From the NCBI RefSeq assembly GCF_001642025.1, contig NZ_LWHO01000008.1:1-64000 (forward strand): a DNA stretch of 64,000 nt. The letters are read 5' to 3'. Position numbers and translations under genes: made by a program. Below are positions 54,085 through 64,000 of the stretch, piece after piece; position 1 is the first letter of the stretch; every line of letters starts with the position of its first letter. This DNA is from Cutibacterium namnetense. GTDB lineage: Bacteria > Actinomycetota > Actinomycetes > Propionibacteriales > Propionibacteriaceae. The notes beneath the pieces are model-generated. The model saw only the letters and a list, made by a program, of their open reading frames with translations. It was not told the origin of the DNA and ran no database searches.

Positions 54085-54190
54085 GCATTGTGGCGATAAG
54101 TTCCGCACTCAGCGAATAATTTGAGTCACTATTGACAGCGCATATCAATTCTGGCCCCCACAACGACTGCCTCGCAGCCAGTGCACGGGA

Positions 54191-54205
54191 TAATCTGAGC
54201 GTATG
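54191..54205 (+). promoter_or_regulatory. Leaderless-type promoter of the cardiolipin-synthase-like gene
   Basis: TAATCT (54191-54196), 6-nt spacer, ATG at 54203; GATAAT (54189-54194) is an alternative -10 with 8-nt spacing. No Shine-Dalgarno sequence. Confidence 0.5.
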
Positions 54206-55465
54206 ACCCAGGCTCCTCGCCAGAATCTCACTGTTCGCCGCGCCCTGCACTGGGTGGCAGGTGGGATGGTTGCCGCTCAGATAGCCACAATCGCAGGGTT
54301 AGTGACGTTCAACGGCATCAAGCGACGAGGACGCCGCCCATACCGTTTCCCTACTGCACCGGTGGAACCCCTTAAAGTGTCCGATCATCAGGTTGAGATT
54401 TTCACCTTCGGACGCGATCTTTACGCAGCGATGATCGCTGACATCGAGTCAGCTCAGCACACCGTCTACCTTGAGACCTTCATCTGGAAGAACGACGAGA
54501 TCGGGCGGCGCTTCCGGCAAGCACTCGTCGAAGCCGCCGCCCGCGGAGTCGCGGTCTATGCAATGTGGGACACTTTCGCCAACCTCGTCGTGGGCCCGCG
54601 ATTCTTCCGGCAGCTCGAGGGTGTGCAGGCCCGCGCCCAACCTCTGCTGACTCCCTCATGGATACCGACGCTGCGCAATTTAGGCCGAGACCACCGCAAG
54701 CTCCTCATCGTCGATTCCAAGATTGCTTACATCGGCGGGTACAACATCGGCGCCCTCTACGCCGACCGCTGGCGCGACACTCACGCTCGTATTACCGGGC
54801 CTGCCGTCGGGGAGCTCGAAAGCGTCTTTGTCGACATGTGGAATCAGCGCCCCAAAGGGGCCCTGATCTCCCGGCGCAACCAGCCCGTACTGCCCGCTCC
54901 CGGCGTCCGCTATTGGGATACCCCCTTCGCTGTGCACCGCAACTCCCCTCGGATGGCGGTCTATCCCATCCGAAACATGTACCTGGAGGCTATCGATCGC
55001 GCGAGTGAGCGGATCTGGATGACCCAGGGCTACCTCATCCCTGATGACGACGTTGTCGCAGCCCTCCACCAAGCTGCATCTCGCGGGGTTGACGTCAGGA
55101 TCGTCATTCCGGCTGAGTCGAACCATGTCATCGCCGACTGGCTAAGCCGGGGCTACTACGACCGTCTCCTCCACCGAGGCGTGCGCCTGTTCCTTTATCA
55201 GGGGGCTATGGTTCACGCGAAGACCTGCACTATTGACGGCATTTGGTCGACAATTGGCACGGCGAACCTCGATCGGTTGTCCCTCCAAGGCAACTACGAG
55301 GTTAACGTCGCTATCACTGACTCCACCGTCGCCCAACGAATGGCCGAGATTTTCGAGATCGACATGGCCAACTGTGTGGAACTGACCTTAGACGAATGGC
55401 AGTCACGCTCTCACGTAGCAAAACTCACTGAAGCTCTACTGTCACTTTGGCGGCCATTTTTCTGA
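54203..55465 (+). CDS. Phospholipase D-family protein, cardiolipin-synthase-like
   Basis: 420 residues. An N-terminal hydrophobic segment (WVAGGMVAAQIATIAGLVTF) anchors it in the membrane. Two PLD half-sites follow: GRDHRKLLIVDSKIAYIGGYNIG (His-x-Lys-x4-Asp) and AMVHAKTCTIDGIWSTIGTANLD. Enzymes with this layout make cardiolipin from phosphatidylglycerol, so a lipid head-group transferase is likely; hydrolase activity cannot be excluded. It is transcribed alone, in the same direction as metQNI. Confidence 0.82.
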   Translation: MTQAPRQNLTVRRALHWVAGGMVAAQIATIAGLVTFNGIKRRGRRPYRFPTAPVEPLKVSDHQVEIFTFGRDLYAAMIADIESAQHTVYLETFIWKNDEIGRRFRQALVEAAARGVAVYAMWDTFANLVVGPRFFRQLEGVQARAQPLLTPSWIPTLRNLGRDHRKLLIVDSKIAYIGGYNIGALYADRWRDTHARITGPAVGELESVFVDMWNQRPKGALISRRNQPVLPAPGVRYWDTPFAVHRNSPRMAVYPIRNMYLEAIDRASERIWMTQGYLIPDDDVVAALHQAASRGVDVRIVIPAESNHVIADWLSRGYYDRLLHRGVRLFLYQGAMVHAKTCTIDGIWSTIGTANLDRLSLQGNYEVNVAITDSTVAQRMAEIFEIDMANCVELTLDEWQSRSHVAKLTEALLSLWRPFF

Positions 55466-55611
55466 AATTCCGTCTGAAGCGTAATGAAAATACATAAACC
55501 CTAGCCAGAGTGCGGTTGACAACAGTCACACGTGACCATTTGTACCGAATTTTTCATCAGTTTCAGGGGGCGTTGCTGGACGCACTGCTCTCCACAATGG
55601 ATACTAGAATC

Positions 55612-55875
55612 ATGGGATTTATTGCATGGATTGTCCTCGGCCTCATCGCAGGCGCCATCGCTAAGGCCATCATGCCGGGCAAGCAGGGCGGCGGCTTTCT
55701 CGTCACCCTGATTCTCGGCGTCGTCGGCGCGATCCTCGGCGGCTGGCTCGGTTCCGTTATCTTCAACAAGCCTCTCGGTCATTTCTGGAGCCCTTGGACC
55801 TGGCTCATTTCGATCGTTGGTGCCCTTATCGTCCTGTGGATTTGGGGCATCATCACCAAAAAGAAGACCCAGTGA
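55612..55875 (+). CDS. GlsB/YeaQ/YmgE-family small membrane protein
   Basis: 87 residues, three hydrophobic segments: FIAWIVLGLIAGAIAKAIMPG, then a Gly-rich loop KQGGG, LVTLILGVVGAILGGWLGSVI, and ISIVGALIVLWIWGII ending KKKTQ. This is the transglycosylase-associated (GlsB) family, common in stress responses, biochemical role unknown. The ATG at 55612 is chosen as the family start; ATG 55597 adds five residues. Neither has a good Shine-Dalgarno site. A TTGACA at 55516-55521 may belong to its promoter. Confidence 0.75.
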   Translation: MGFIAWIVLGLIAGAIAKAIMPGKQGGGFLVTLILGVVGAILGGWLGSVIFNKPLGHFWSPWTWLISIVGALIVLWIWGIITKKKTQ

Positions 55876-55894
55876 TCGATTGATCTAACCCGCT

Positions 55895-55925
55895 GCGAGG
55901 CCGCGTCACAATGGCGGGGCCTCGC
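55895..55925 (+). terminator. Terminator-like hairpin after the GlsB-like gene
   Basis: GCGAGGCC (55895-55902) with GGCCTCGC (55918-55925), 15-nt loop. Confidence 0.55.
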
Positions 55926-56106
55926 TGTGTATCGCGCAGAGCGCCCGGCAGGTGCCATCGTCGAGGACTGCACGGGATGCCGGACATAAGCGACGATCGG
56001 CATCTCAGGGTTGGGGAACAGCCTTGCCGTGGCATCATCGGTGAAAACCCACTATCTGCAAGATCGGCGTGATCACGATCACGCACCCCCTCCAAGAGGA
56101 ATGAAC

Positions 56107-56397
56107 ATGTCCAAGCTCACACGCCCCCGGGAGGGCCGCATCATCGGCGGCGTCTGCCAGGGTATCGCCAATTCCCTCCGTCTCGACCCCACCATCGTCC
56201 GCGTCGTCGCGGCTCTCCTCATCCTTATGGCAGGTTCCGGGCCGCTCATCTACCTCGTCCTATGGGCCATCATCCCCGACGAGCACAGCGGATCGAGCAT
56301 GATGGCGGACTTGGCCAACCAGACCCGGTCTCCGCGCAAGACTGAAGGCACGCCAAGTTCCACCTCCAACACCCCCTTCGACCCCTACAAAGACTGA
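56107..56397 (+). CDS. PspC-domain small membrane protein
   Basis: 96 residues. TRPREGRIIGGVCQGIANSLRLDPTIVRVV is the PspC domain (here quoted as its two halves around Cys), followed by one hydrophobic segment AALLILMAGSGPLIYLVLWAIIP and a Ser/Thr-rich cytoplasmic tail. PspC proteins act in envelope stress signalling in some bacteria; in actinobacteria small stand-alone forms are common and their role is unclear. The second of two close ATGs is preferred because AAGAGGA lies at the right distance. Confidence 0.78.
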   Translation: MSKLTRPREGRIIGGVCQGIANSLRLDPTIVRVVAALLILMAGSGPLIYLVLWAIIPDEHSGSSMMADLANQTRSPRKTEGTPSSTSNTPFDPYKD

Positions 56398-56537
56398 CGG
56401 TCAACACCGATACGCGTTAATGCCGGCGAAGCCGCGCGGATAGGGCAAGGTAGCTACGGGCATCCCACCGAACTTCAGCCCGACCTCGCACCCTTGACAG
56501 CAACAAGGCTCAACAGCCCGCGTTGGCCTTAGACAAC

Positions 56538-56571
56538 GCATGGCCCGCACCAAGAAAGGTGCGGGCCATGC
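56538..56571. terminator. 14-bp bidirectional terminator hairpin
   Basis: Perfect arms 56538-56551 and 56558-56571, loop aagaaa, between the PspC gene and convergent guaA. Confidence 0.85.
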
Positions 56572-56593
56572 CATGTTCACAGTGAGCCGAGAC

Positions 56594-58147
56594 TCACTCC
56601 CACTCAATGGTGGCCGGCGGCTTCGACGTGATATCAAGTACCACCCGGTTGATCTGCGGGCAGGCATTCGTAATGCGAGTCGAGATCTTTTCCAGCGTGT
56701 CATATGGAATACGCGCCCAATCCGCAGTCATGGCGTCCTCACTAGTGACCGGGCGCAGCACAATGGGCGAACCATAAGTACGCCCATCACCCTGCACGCC
56801 CACCGAGTGGACGTCGCTGAGGAGAACGACCGGACACTGCCACACCTTGCGGTCCAAGCCTGCGGCTCCCATCTCCTCGCGTGTGATGGCATCGGCGGTG
56901 CGTAACACCTCCAGACGCTCTGCGGTGACTTCACCAATGATGCGGATGGCCAGCCCTGGGCCAGGGAAAGGTTGACGCCAGACGATGTCCTCGGGAAGGC
57001 CAAGTTCGAGGCCGACGGCCCGCACCTCATCCTTAAACAAGGTTCGCAGCGGCTCGACGAGACTAAACTGGAGATCGTCGGGAAGCCCACCAACGTTGTG
57101 GTGACTCTTGATATTGGCAGCGCCCTCGCCACCACCAGACTCGACGACGTCGGGATACAAAGTTCCCTGTACCAAGAAGTCGATCGGCTGGTCAGCGTTG
57201 AGGCGCTTGGCAACATCCTCAAAGGTCCGAATGAACTCGCGTCCAATAATCTTGCGCTTAGTCTCAGGGTCGGTGACCCCGGCGAGGGCTTCTAGAAAGC
57301 GCTGGGACTCATCAGCTACCACCAAGTCAGCACCCGTGGCGGCGACGAAGTCATTCTTGACCTGCTCAGCCTCACCCTTACGCAACAGCCCGTGATCAAC
57401 GAAAACGCAAGTGAGCTGGTCACCCACAGCACGCTGCACTAAAGCCGCGGCGACAGCGGAATCGACGCCACCCGACAGTCCACAAATAACGCGACGGTCA
57501 CCAACTTGACCACGAATCTGCGCAATTTGGTCGCCGACGATCGAACTGGCATTCCAGTCAGGACGGCATCCGGCAACATCAAAGAGGAAGTGTTCGAGCA
57601 CCGTCTGCCCGGATTCCGTGTGGTGCACCTCGGGATGCCACTGCACACCGACGAGCTTGCGCTCAACGTCTTCAAATGCCGCCACCGGGGCACCCGCGGT
57701 GCGGGCCAGCGTCGAGAATCCCTCCGGGGCACGAGAGACGGAATCGCCGTGGCTCATCCACACGCTGATGGTGTGGGGAATACGCGACAGCAGCTGCCCC
57801 GAGGAAGTAATGCATAGGCTGGTGCGTCCATATTCCGATGCTCCGGTATGAGCCACCTGACCGCCAAGGGCCTGGGCCATAGCCTGGAATCCGTAGCAGA
57901 TGCCCAGCACCGGCACACCAGCGTTAAACAGGGCCGGGTCGACGCTGGGAGCACCCTGTGCGTAGACCGAGGCCGGGCCACCCGAAAGAATGATGGCCGC
58001 GGGTTCCTTGGCGAGCATGTCGCGCACTGGCATGCTGTGCGGGACGATCTCGGAATAAACATTCGCCTCACGCACCCGGCGGGCAATGAGCTGAGCGTAC
58101 TGCGCGCCGAAGTCGACCACCAGAACGACGTCGTGGAGTTGTTCCAT
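56594..58147 (-). CDS. guaA: GMP synthase (glutamine-hydrolysing)
   Basis: 517 residues. Glutaminase domain with the catalytic Cys in [12 protein letters not shown] and His-Glu in [14 protein letters not shown]-pyrophosphatase domain with P-loop [16 protein letters not shown]-terminal dimerisation domain ending [17 protein letters not shown]. It aminates XMP to GMP. The ATG at 58147 is chosen because the family begins at [18 protein letters not shown] and because TAGACT lies exactly 7 nt before it. Confidence 0.96.
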   Translation of the reverse strand: MEQLHDVVLVVDFGAQYAQLIARRVREANVYSEIVPHSMPVRDMLAKEPAAIILSGGPASVYAQGAPSVDPALFNAGVPVLGICYGFQAMAQALGGQVAHTGASEYGRTSLCITSSGQLLSRIPHTISVWMSHGDSVSRAPEGFSTLARTAGAPVAAFEDVERKLVGVQWHPEVHHTESGQTVLEHFLFDVAGCRPDWNASSIVGDQIAQIRGQVGDRRVICGLSGGVDSAVAAALVQRAVGDQLTCVFVDHGLLRKGEAEQVKNDFVAATGADLVVADESQRFLEALAGVTDPETKRKIIGREFIRTFEDVAKRLNADQPIDFLVQGTLYPDVVESGGGEGAANIKSHHNVGGLPDDLQFSLVEPLRTLFKDEVRAVGLELGLPEDIVWRQPFPGPGLAIRIIGEVTAERLEVLRTADAITREEMGAAGLDRKVWQCPVVLLSDVHSVGVQGDGRTYGSPIVLRPVTSEDAMTADWARIPYDTLEKISTRITNACPQINRVVLDITSKPPATIEWE

Positions 58148-58160
58148 AAGGGCGAGTCTA
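58145..58160 (-). promoter_or_regulatory. Leaderless-type promoter of guaA
   Basis: On the minus strand TAGACT (58160-58155), 7-nt spacer, ATG at 58147. No room for a Shine-Dalgarno site. Confidence 0.6.
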
Positions 58161-58337
58161 TGGCCCAAGACCCCACCCGACGCCACTCGCGGTCCCCATA
58201 TCGCTGCGAATACCTCGTCGACCGCGCCACGATGCCGCGCAATGACGTCAACCCAACCGTCCCCGTTGGCCGGAGAACCTCAGCTCGATATGGTTTCATC
58301 CACCGGCACTATTCACCGGCAGAACCGAGGTTGACAT

Positions 58338-58910
58338 ATGAGCACTGAGACGACGACCTTGCTCCGGACCCTCAAGCAATGCAAGGAACGCGCGATGGAG
58401 GACCTCGACGCCGCCATGCGCGAGGATCCCGCCGCTACCTCGAAGCTTATGGTCGCCATCGCCTACCAAGGTGTCCACGCCATCTGGGCGCATCGCCTAG
58501 CCCACGCCATGTGGGTCAAGAAGCCCGCCCTGAGACCACTAGCGCGGTTGTTATCACAACTATCTCGTCACATCACCGGCATTGAGATTCATCCGGGAGC
58601 GACTATCGGACGCCGATTCTTCATCGACCACGGCATGGGCGTCGTTATTGGTGAGACGGCTGTCATCGGTGACGACGTCCTCATGTACCACCAAGTGACC
58701 CTCGGTGGCCGCGCTCGCGGACAGTTCAAGCGTCATCCCACGATTGGCAATCGTGTCCTCATCGGCGCCGGAGCCAAAATCATTGGCGACATCACGGTTG
58801 GCGACGACTGTAAGATCGGTGCCAACGCCTTGGTCATCAAAGATGTCGCCCCCGGCACGGTCGTCGTCGGAATCCCGTCGAAGGTGCACCAGGGCGACGT
58901 CATCGCTTGA
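58338..58910 (+). CDS. cysE: Serine O-acetyltransferase
   Basis: 190 residues, short-type CysE: acetylates serine with acetyl-CoA, feeding cysteine synthesis. After an N-terminal helical part come left-handed beta-helix hexapeptides ([25 protein letters not shown], seen as repeats of I-G/H-P units), with His in [19 protein letters not shown] and [12 protein letters not shown]-like end. GAGG precedes the ATG. No cysK is adjacent. It is divergent from guaA and converges on the chorismate mutase gene. Confidence 0.9.
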   Translation: MSTETTTLLRTLKQCKERAMEDLDAAMREDPAATSKLMVAIAYQGVHAIWAHRLAHAMWVKKPALRPLARLLSQLSRHITGIEIHPGATIGRRFFIDHGMGVVIGETAVIGDDVLMYHQVTLGGRARGQFKRHPTIGNRVLIGAGAKIIGDITVGDDCKIGANALVIKDVAPGTVVVGIPSKVHQGDVIA

Positions 58911-58925
58911 GCTATGACTCAACTG

Positions 58926-59261
58926 TCAGACGCCGTCGTCCTTCCGGCATCCGCTATGTGCACAATCGTCGCCGGACTCATCTGCAATAGCCTCGTGGTG
59001 ACGCACCACCTCGGCCACGATGAACGTGATGACTTTCTGCGCGAACTCGGGGTCGAGGTTCGACTCGATGGCTAACTGGCGCAACCGCGCGATCTGCTCA
59101 GCCTCACGGGCGGAATCAGCCGGTGGTAAACCACGCTCAGCTTTGAGGCGACCTACCTCGCGGGTGATCCGGAACCTTTCGGCGAGCAGGTGGATGAGGG
59201 CGGCGTCCATGTTGTCGATCGCGCCGCGCAACACGACCAATTCTTCGGGCACTTTACTCAT
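58926..59261 (-). CDS. Chorismate mutase (AroQ type)
   Basis: 111 residues, all-helical AroQ fold: LRGAIDNMDAALIHLLAERFRITREVGRLKAERGLP holds the usual Arg, Asp and Lys residues of helix 1, and ADSAREAEQIARLRQLA the later ones. It rearranges chorismate to prephenate for Phe and Tyr. In actinobacteria the small AroQ needs a partner DAHP synthase for full activity. TAGCCT lies 6 nt before its ATG. It is followed, on its own strand, by no co-directional gene before cysE. Confidence 0.87.
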   Translation of the reverse strand: MSKVPEELVVLRGAIDNMDAALIHLLAERFRITREVGRLKAERGLPPADSAREAEQIARLRQLAIESNLDPEFAQKVITFIVAEVVRHHEAIADESGDDCAHSGCRKDDGV

Positions 59262-59273
59262 GGCCGAAGGCTA
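59259..59273 (-). promoter_or_regulatory. Leaderless-type promoter of the chorismate mutase gene
   Basis: On the minus strand TAGCCT (59273-59268), 6-nt spacer, ATG at 59261. Confidence 0.5.
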
Positions 59274-59318
59274 GCCATCCAACCGCTCGCCGGAGCGCCG
59301 TTCTGCCTAGTGGGACAG

Positions 59319-60422
59319 TTAGCGAATCGTCAGCTCGATGCGCTGGAACTCTTTCACCTCCGAGTAACCAGTGGTTGCCATAGCCTGACGCAATCCCCCC
59401 ACAAGGTTCATAGTGCCGTCCGGGACGCGAGACGGGCCATTGAGCACCTCGGCGAGGGTCCCGACTGGTTCGAAGTGGACCCGAGCACCACGCGGCAGAT
59501 CGGAGTGCCATGCTTCGGCTCCCCAGTGCCATCCCTTGCCGGGAGCCTCAGTAGCCCGAGCTAGCGGAGAACCGACCATAACGGCGTCAGCGCCGCAGGC
59601 GATAGCCTTGGCAATGTCACCAGAACGACCCACTGAACCATCGGCGATGACGTGAACGTAACGTCCCCCCGACTCATCCATGTAGTCACGGCGCGCTTCC
59701 GCAACGTCGGCTATTGCAGATGCCATCGACACCTGAATACCCAGCACCTGACGGGTGGTGTGGGCCGCTCCCCCACCGAACCCCACGAGGACGCCAGCGG
59801 CGCCGGTGCGCATGAGGTGCAAAGCTGCCTGATAGGTGGCGCAACCACCGACGATAACGGGTACGTCCAGCTCGTAAATGAACCTACGCAGGTCCAGAAT
59901 GTCGTCACCGCTGGCCACGTGCTCCGCTGACACCGTCGTGCCACGGATAACGAAGAAGTCGGCTCCGGTATTGACCACCGTCTCGGAGAAGCGCGAGGCA
60001 TTCTTTGGTGACAGCGACCCCGCCACCGGCACTCCAGCGGCCCGAATCTCAGCCATCCGTTCGGTGATGAGCTCAGCCTTGATCGGCTCGGCGTAAATCT
60101 CTTGCATCCGACGGGTAGTGGCGACATCGTCGCCCATCCCAGCCAGCTCCTCGAGGTAGGGAGTGGGATCCTCGTAGCGGGTCCACAAGCCCTCAAGGTT
60201 GAGCACCCCCAGGCCACCCAAACGCCCAAATTCAATAGCCGTCGCCGGACTCATGACCGAGTCCATCGGGGCGGCCACGATGGGAAAATCGAAGGTGAGC
60301 GCGTCGATGCGCCACTCCAGGTTCACCATCTCGGTGCCACGGGTGCGCCGGGAGGGAATGAGGGCGATGTCGTCCAGACTGTAGGCCCGGGTGGCACGCT
60401 TGCTGCGTCCAATGTCGTACAT
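59319..60422 (-). CDS. guaB3: GuaB3-type IMP-dehydrogenase-related protein
   Basis: 367 residues, IMPDH/GMPR fold without a CBS insertion. The core DFPIVAAPMDSVMSP and ADGSVGRSGDIAKAIACGADAVMVGS segments match IMPDH, but the catalytic-Cys loop (GPGSICTTR in GuaB) reads GGGAAHTTR, so the nucleophile is absent. Actinobacteria carry this paralogue next to guaB; its function is not settled. AAAGGA precedes the ATG. It lies 33 nt after guaB on the same strand, so the two are likely co-transcribed. Confidence 0.9.
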   Translation of the reverse strand: MYDIGRSKRATRAYSLDDIALIPSRRTRGTEMVNLEWRIDALTFDFPIVAAPMDSVMSPATAIEFGRLGGLGVLNLEGLWTRYEDPTPYLEELAGMGDDVATTRRMQEIYAEPIKAELITERMAEIRAAGVPVAGSLSPKNASRFSETVVNTGADFFVIRGTTVSAEHVASGDDILDLRRFIYELDVPVIVGGCATYQAALHLMRTGAAGVLVGFGGGAAHTTRQVLGIQVSMASAIADVAEARRDYMDESGGRYVHVIADGSVGRSGDIAKAIACGADAVMVGSPLARATEAPGKGWHWGAEAWHSDLPRGARVHFEPVGTLAEVLNGPSRVPDGTMNLVGGLRQAMATTGYSEVKEFQRIELTIR

Positions 60423-60455
60423 GATTCCTTTCCTGCCGGATGTCCGGCTCGCCCG

Positions 60456-62000
<1,545 letters not shown>

Positions 62001-62067
62001 TTATCGCCGCTCGCGTCGGCAGTCCTCACCCGTGGCCCGGCCGCCCGCTTTGGGCCAGACAATCCCG

Positions 62068-63597
62068 TCAATTCGCCGCTGTTACGAAAGCCCATAGTTT
62101 CGGGACCCGCCAGACGATGAGATATCCCGCGATTACCAGCGGCAGGCACACATATGGCGACCAATACCACTGCATCATGGTGAGTATGGCGGTAGCGACG
62201 ACGCCACCAATGACGACGTCGCGGTGGGTCCGTCGCAACTGAACCGAGGCGAGCAATGCCAGCGGACCGATGAGATACCAGGGCTGCAAGGACGCCCCAA
62301 AAGCAGCAAAAACAATCATGACGCCCGCCTGCAGTCGAAGCGGGCTGCCAATTTGGCCGGTGCCGGCATTATCCAAGTCACGGCTACGCGATGTAATTCG
62401 GCCCAGTCCAAGGCGACACGGCGGAATGGGGCCCCACCGCACCCAACACCAGATCATGGCAGCGACGGTAAGCACCAGGCTGACGCCAGTCGCCGGCCCA
62501 ACCAGCTTGTCCAACGGGACGCCTCCGCTACCTCGCAAAATCTGTACGACGAACGCAATCGGAGAGTCACTGGTAACTGACACCGGGCTACCGGCCGTGC
62601 TATTGAGCCATCCCAGGCCTAACCCATGGATGGCGGAAATCCCGCCGAATACAGCTAGGGCGGGAATTGCACCAGCTGCGATGCGAGCGAATAGCGCCGA
62701 CCAGCAATTGCGCGTTGACCACTGACGGCCACCATGACGCACCGCATTGACGTGGACCAGAGCGACGACGCCAACCCCGGCCAACACGCCGGGCTGCTTG
62801 ACGCTCCCAGCCAGGCCGACGAGCGCCCCGCCAAAAACGAGCCCGAGCCATCCGCGGCCAATCAACGCCAGGCGTACTGCCACAACGAGTGCGCTGAGGG
62901 ACAAACCCACCTGAAGTCCATCATTGTGCATGCCCCCGACCGCACTCAACGTCGTCAATGGACAACACACTGCCAGCCACAGGGCATGATCGGGGTCAGT
63001 TCCGGCGTAGCGTGCTAAGCGAGGGACGGCCCACACCATGAGTGCAATGCCGATAACAGCGGGCACTCGCATAAGCATCACTGACCGCATAGGATCCGCG
63101 TGAGCAATCTTCACCATAGCTGCTTGAATCCACAATGATCCCGGAGGATACACCGCCGTCGTTTCTTGCCACGGCGTGTCGACAGCCTTGCCGAGAGCCT
63201 CAGCCAGACCTTGCGGGACGAGGTATGGGTCCATCCCCTGGGTGAGAATCCAGCCTTGAGCCGCGTAGGCCCATCCATCTTGACTCAACAACGGCGGGCT
63301 AAAGACCAGTGGCAGGGACCAGACGATCAGAATCAGTACGCGGCGTCCCACAAGTTTGCGAGACCGCAACCACGCGATGATCATGACGATCAATCCGGCG
63401 ATACCGCCGAGGGCCACTACCACACCGATCGGACGCACATGCGCAGGCATCCCGCCCTGAGGAGAACCCCACCCCCACAACGTCACCATCAGAGAGCCAA
63501 CAAACCCCACCGTCAACACCTCAACCAGACGTCGCCAATCTGGTTGGCTATGCGCCAGGACAGGCTGAGATTCGTAAGAGGAAGCGGTCGCGGTCAT
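62068..63597 (-). CDS. MptB-like alpha-(1->6)-mannosyltransferase (GT-C)
   Basis: 509 residues with about twelve hydrophobic segments. LLSQDGWAYAAQGWILTQGMDPY carries the Asp of the polyprenyl-phosphate-mannose-dependent mannosyltransferases MptA/MptB, which build the mannan backbone of lipoglycans in actinobacteria. Propionibacteria have lipoglycans, so that role is plausible; the acceptor is not known. ATG 63597 is preferred to two preceding in-frame GTGs; TACGCT lies 8 nt before it. Confidence 0.8.
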   Translation of the reverse strand: MTATASSYESQPVLAHSQPDWRRLVEVLTVGFVGSLMVTLWGWGSPQGGMPAHVRPIGVVVALGGIAGLIVMIIAWLRSRKLVGRRVLILIVWSLPLVFSPPLLSQDGWAYAAQGWILTQGMDPYLVPQGLAEALGKAVDTPWQETTAVYPPGSLWIQAAMVKIAHADPMRSVMLMRVPAVIGIALMVWAVPRLARYAGTDPDHALWLAVCCPLTTLSAVGGMHNDGLQVGLSLSALVVAVRLALIGRGWLGLVFGGALVGLAGSVKQPGVLAGVGVVALVHVNAVRHGGRQWSTRNCWSALFARIAAGAIPALAVFGGISAIHGLGLGWLNSTAGSPVSVTSDSPIAFVVQILRGSGGVPLDKLVGPATGVSLVLTVAAMIWCWVRWGPIPPCRLGLGRITSRSRDLDNAGTGQIGSPLRLQAGVMIVFAAFGASLQPWYLIGPLALLASVQLRRTHRDVVIGGVVATAILTMMQWYWSPYVCLPLVIAGYLIVWRVPKLWAFVTAAN

Positions 63598-63603
63598 CAC
63601 CAC

Positions 63604-63876
63604 TCAGCGTAGGGGAAACATCCCGTACGGCGTCGCGAAGAAGCGCCAGTGTCGAAGGTTTTGGGCCGCCTGACACACCCACCCGCTAAGGTATCCGAGG
63701 CGGTTTTGCTCCGCCACAGGCGCGACCCTGCCCGCGGTCATGGCGATGACTGGGTGGCCGCGCCCGCCGAGTCGCCGGTGCCTGTACGCGCTGAGATCGG
63801 TCATCACAGATGGCTGGTACCGCACCGTCGTGTTGCCGGGCTTGGTGTCCCATGTCGTCAACGGATAGGACCATTC
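63604..63876. other. Intergenic region without a supported gene
   Basis: It holds the presumed promoters of the divergent mannosyltransferase and symporter genes (TACGCT on the minus strand at 63611-63606). A minus-strand frame (63604-63861) is open, but its composition (no hydrophobic core, no Shine-Dalgarno site) looks non-coding. Confidence 0.5.
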
Positions 63877-64000
63877 GTGCCACTTGGCATCCTGTCATCA
63901 CCCGTTCCCGCAGGCCTCGAGACCCTTGTTCCGGCTCCACTGAGCTTGGATCAGGCCATCGACAATTTCGTCTCCCCCATTGCTACCGCCATTTCTGACG
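63877..64000 (+). CDS. N-terminus of a probable Na+/alanine (AGCS) symporter, cut by window end
   Basis: A GTG at 63877 opens a frame that runs off the right edge after 41 codons. It includes PLSLDQAIDNFVSPIATAISD, which resembles the short amphipathic N-terminus of amino-acid:cation symporters of the AGCS family. TTG at 63949 is another possible start. Too little is visible to be sure of family or start. Confidence 0.4.
   Translation, partial: MPLGILSSPVPAGLETLVPAPLSLDQAIDNFVSPIATAISD

Noticed and set aside
63604-63861. 85-codon minus-strand frame near the right edge
   Set aside because: No ribosome site, no hydrophobic core or motif, and it overlaps the presumed divergent promoter region.

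Overview
The window looks like chromosome of a high-GC actinobacterium, most probably a cutaneous Propionibacteriaceae member (Cutibacterium, C. acnes-like). The grounds are actinobacterial families and gene order, a proline-threonine repeat surface protein at the left edge, a monomeric NADP isocitrate dehydrogenase and a stand-alone CoA-acylating aldehyde dehydrogenase. The species call is inference. Almost all of it is dense housekeeping sequence. I saw no IS element, prophage, CRISPR array, tRNA or rRNA.

Layout. 1-0.5 kb: 3' end of a PT-repeat surface protein. 0.6-4.9 kb: CorA, a NUDIX hydrolase, a biotin-carrying acyl-CoA carboxylase alpha chain and a small membrane protein. 4.9-16 kb: LpdA-like reductase, purine nucleoside phosphorylase plus a phosphohexo/pentomutase, acyl-CoA synthetase, uridine-kinase-like protein, DHA2 exporter, DnaQ-like exonuclease, methionyl-tRNA synthetase. 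16-22.7 kb: a nucleoside uptake and salvage operon (BMP lipoprotein, two-domain ATPase, two permeases, cytidine deaminase, RNase HI fusion). 22.9-35.2 kb: kinase-like protein, CNNM/CorC protein, PIG-V-type glycosyltransferase, Icd, PurU, Mdh, PduP/EutE-like dehydrogenase, DUF3017 protein, FolD and a DegT-like protein. 35.4-38.5 kb: secreted phosphoesterase with an LPXTG-type motif, and a lipoprotein. 38.6-44.4 kb: PurN-PurH, then a riboflavin operon (ribD-ribE-ribBA-ribH) behind an FMN riboswitch. 44.5-50.9 kb: PerM-like protein, SucD, SucC, PcrA. 51-54 kb: metQNI behind a short Met/Cys-rich leader ORF. 54.2-64 kb: cardiolipin-synthase-like protein, GlsB-like and PspC small membrane proteins, GuaA, CysE, chorismate mutase, GuaB3, GuaB, an MptB-like mannosyltransferase, and the start of a probable Na+/alanine symporter.

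The genes form a coherent set: nucleoside import and breakdown (BMP transporter, cdd, punA, mutase), purine synthesis and interconversion (purH, purN, purU, folD, guaA, guaB), TCA and propionate-linked carbon flow (icd, mdh, sucCD, carboxylase), and sulfur amino acid supply (metQNI, cysE, metG).

Two regulatory observations stand out. First, metQNI is preceded by a strong promoter and a 32-codon leader with three consecutive Met codons. Mutually exclusive hairpins follow it, as expected for a translation-dependent attenuator. Second, at least eight genes (punA, the uridine-kinase-like gene, metG, purU, purN, the cardiolipin-synthase-like gene, guaA, chorismate mutase) have a TANNNT -10-like hexamer 6-8 nt before the start codon and no evident Shine-Dalgarno sequence. 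This is the pattern expected for leaderless mRNAs.
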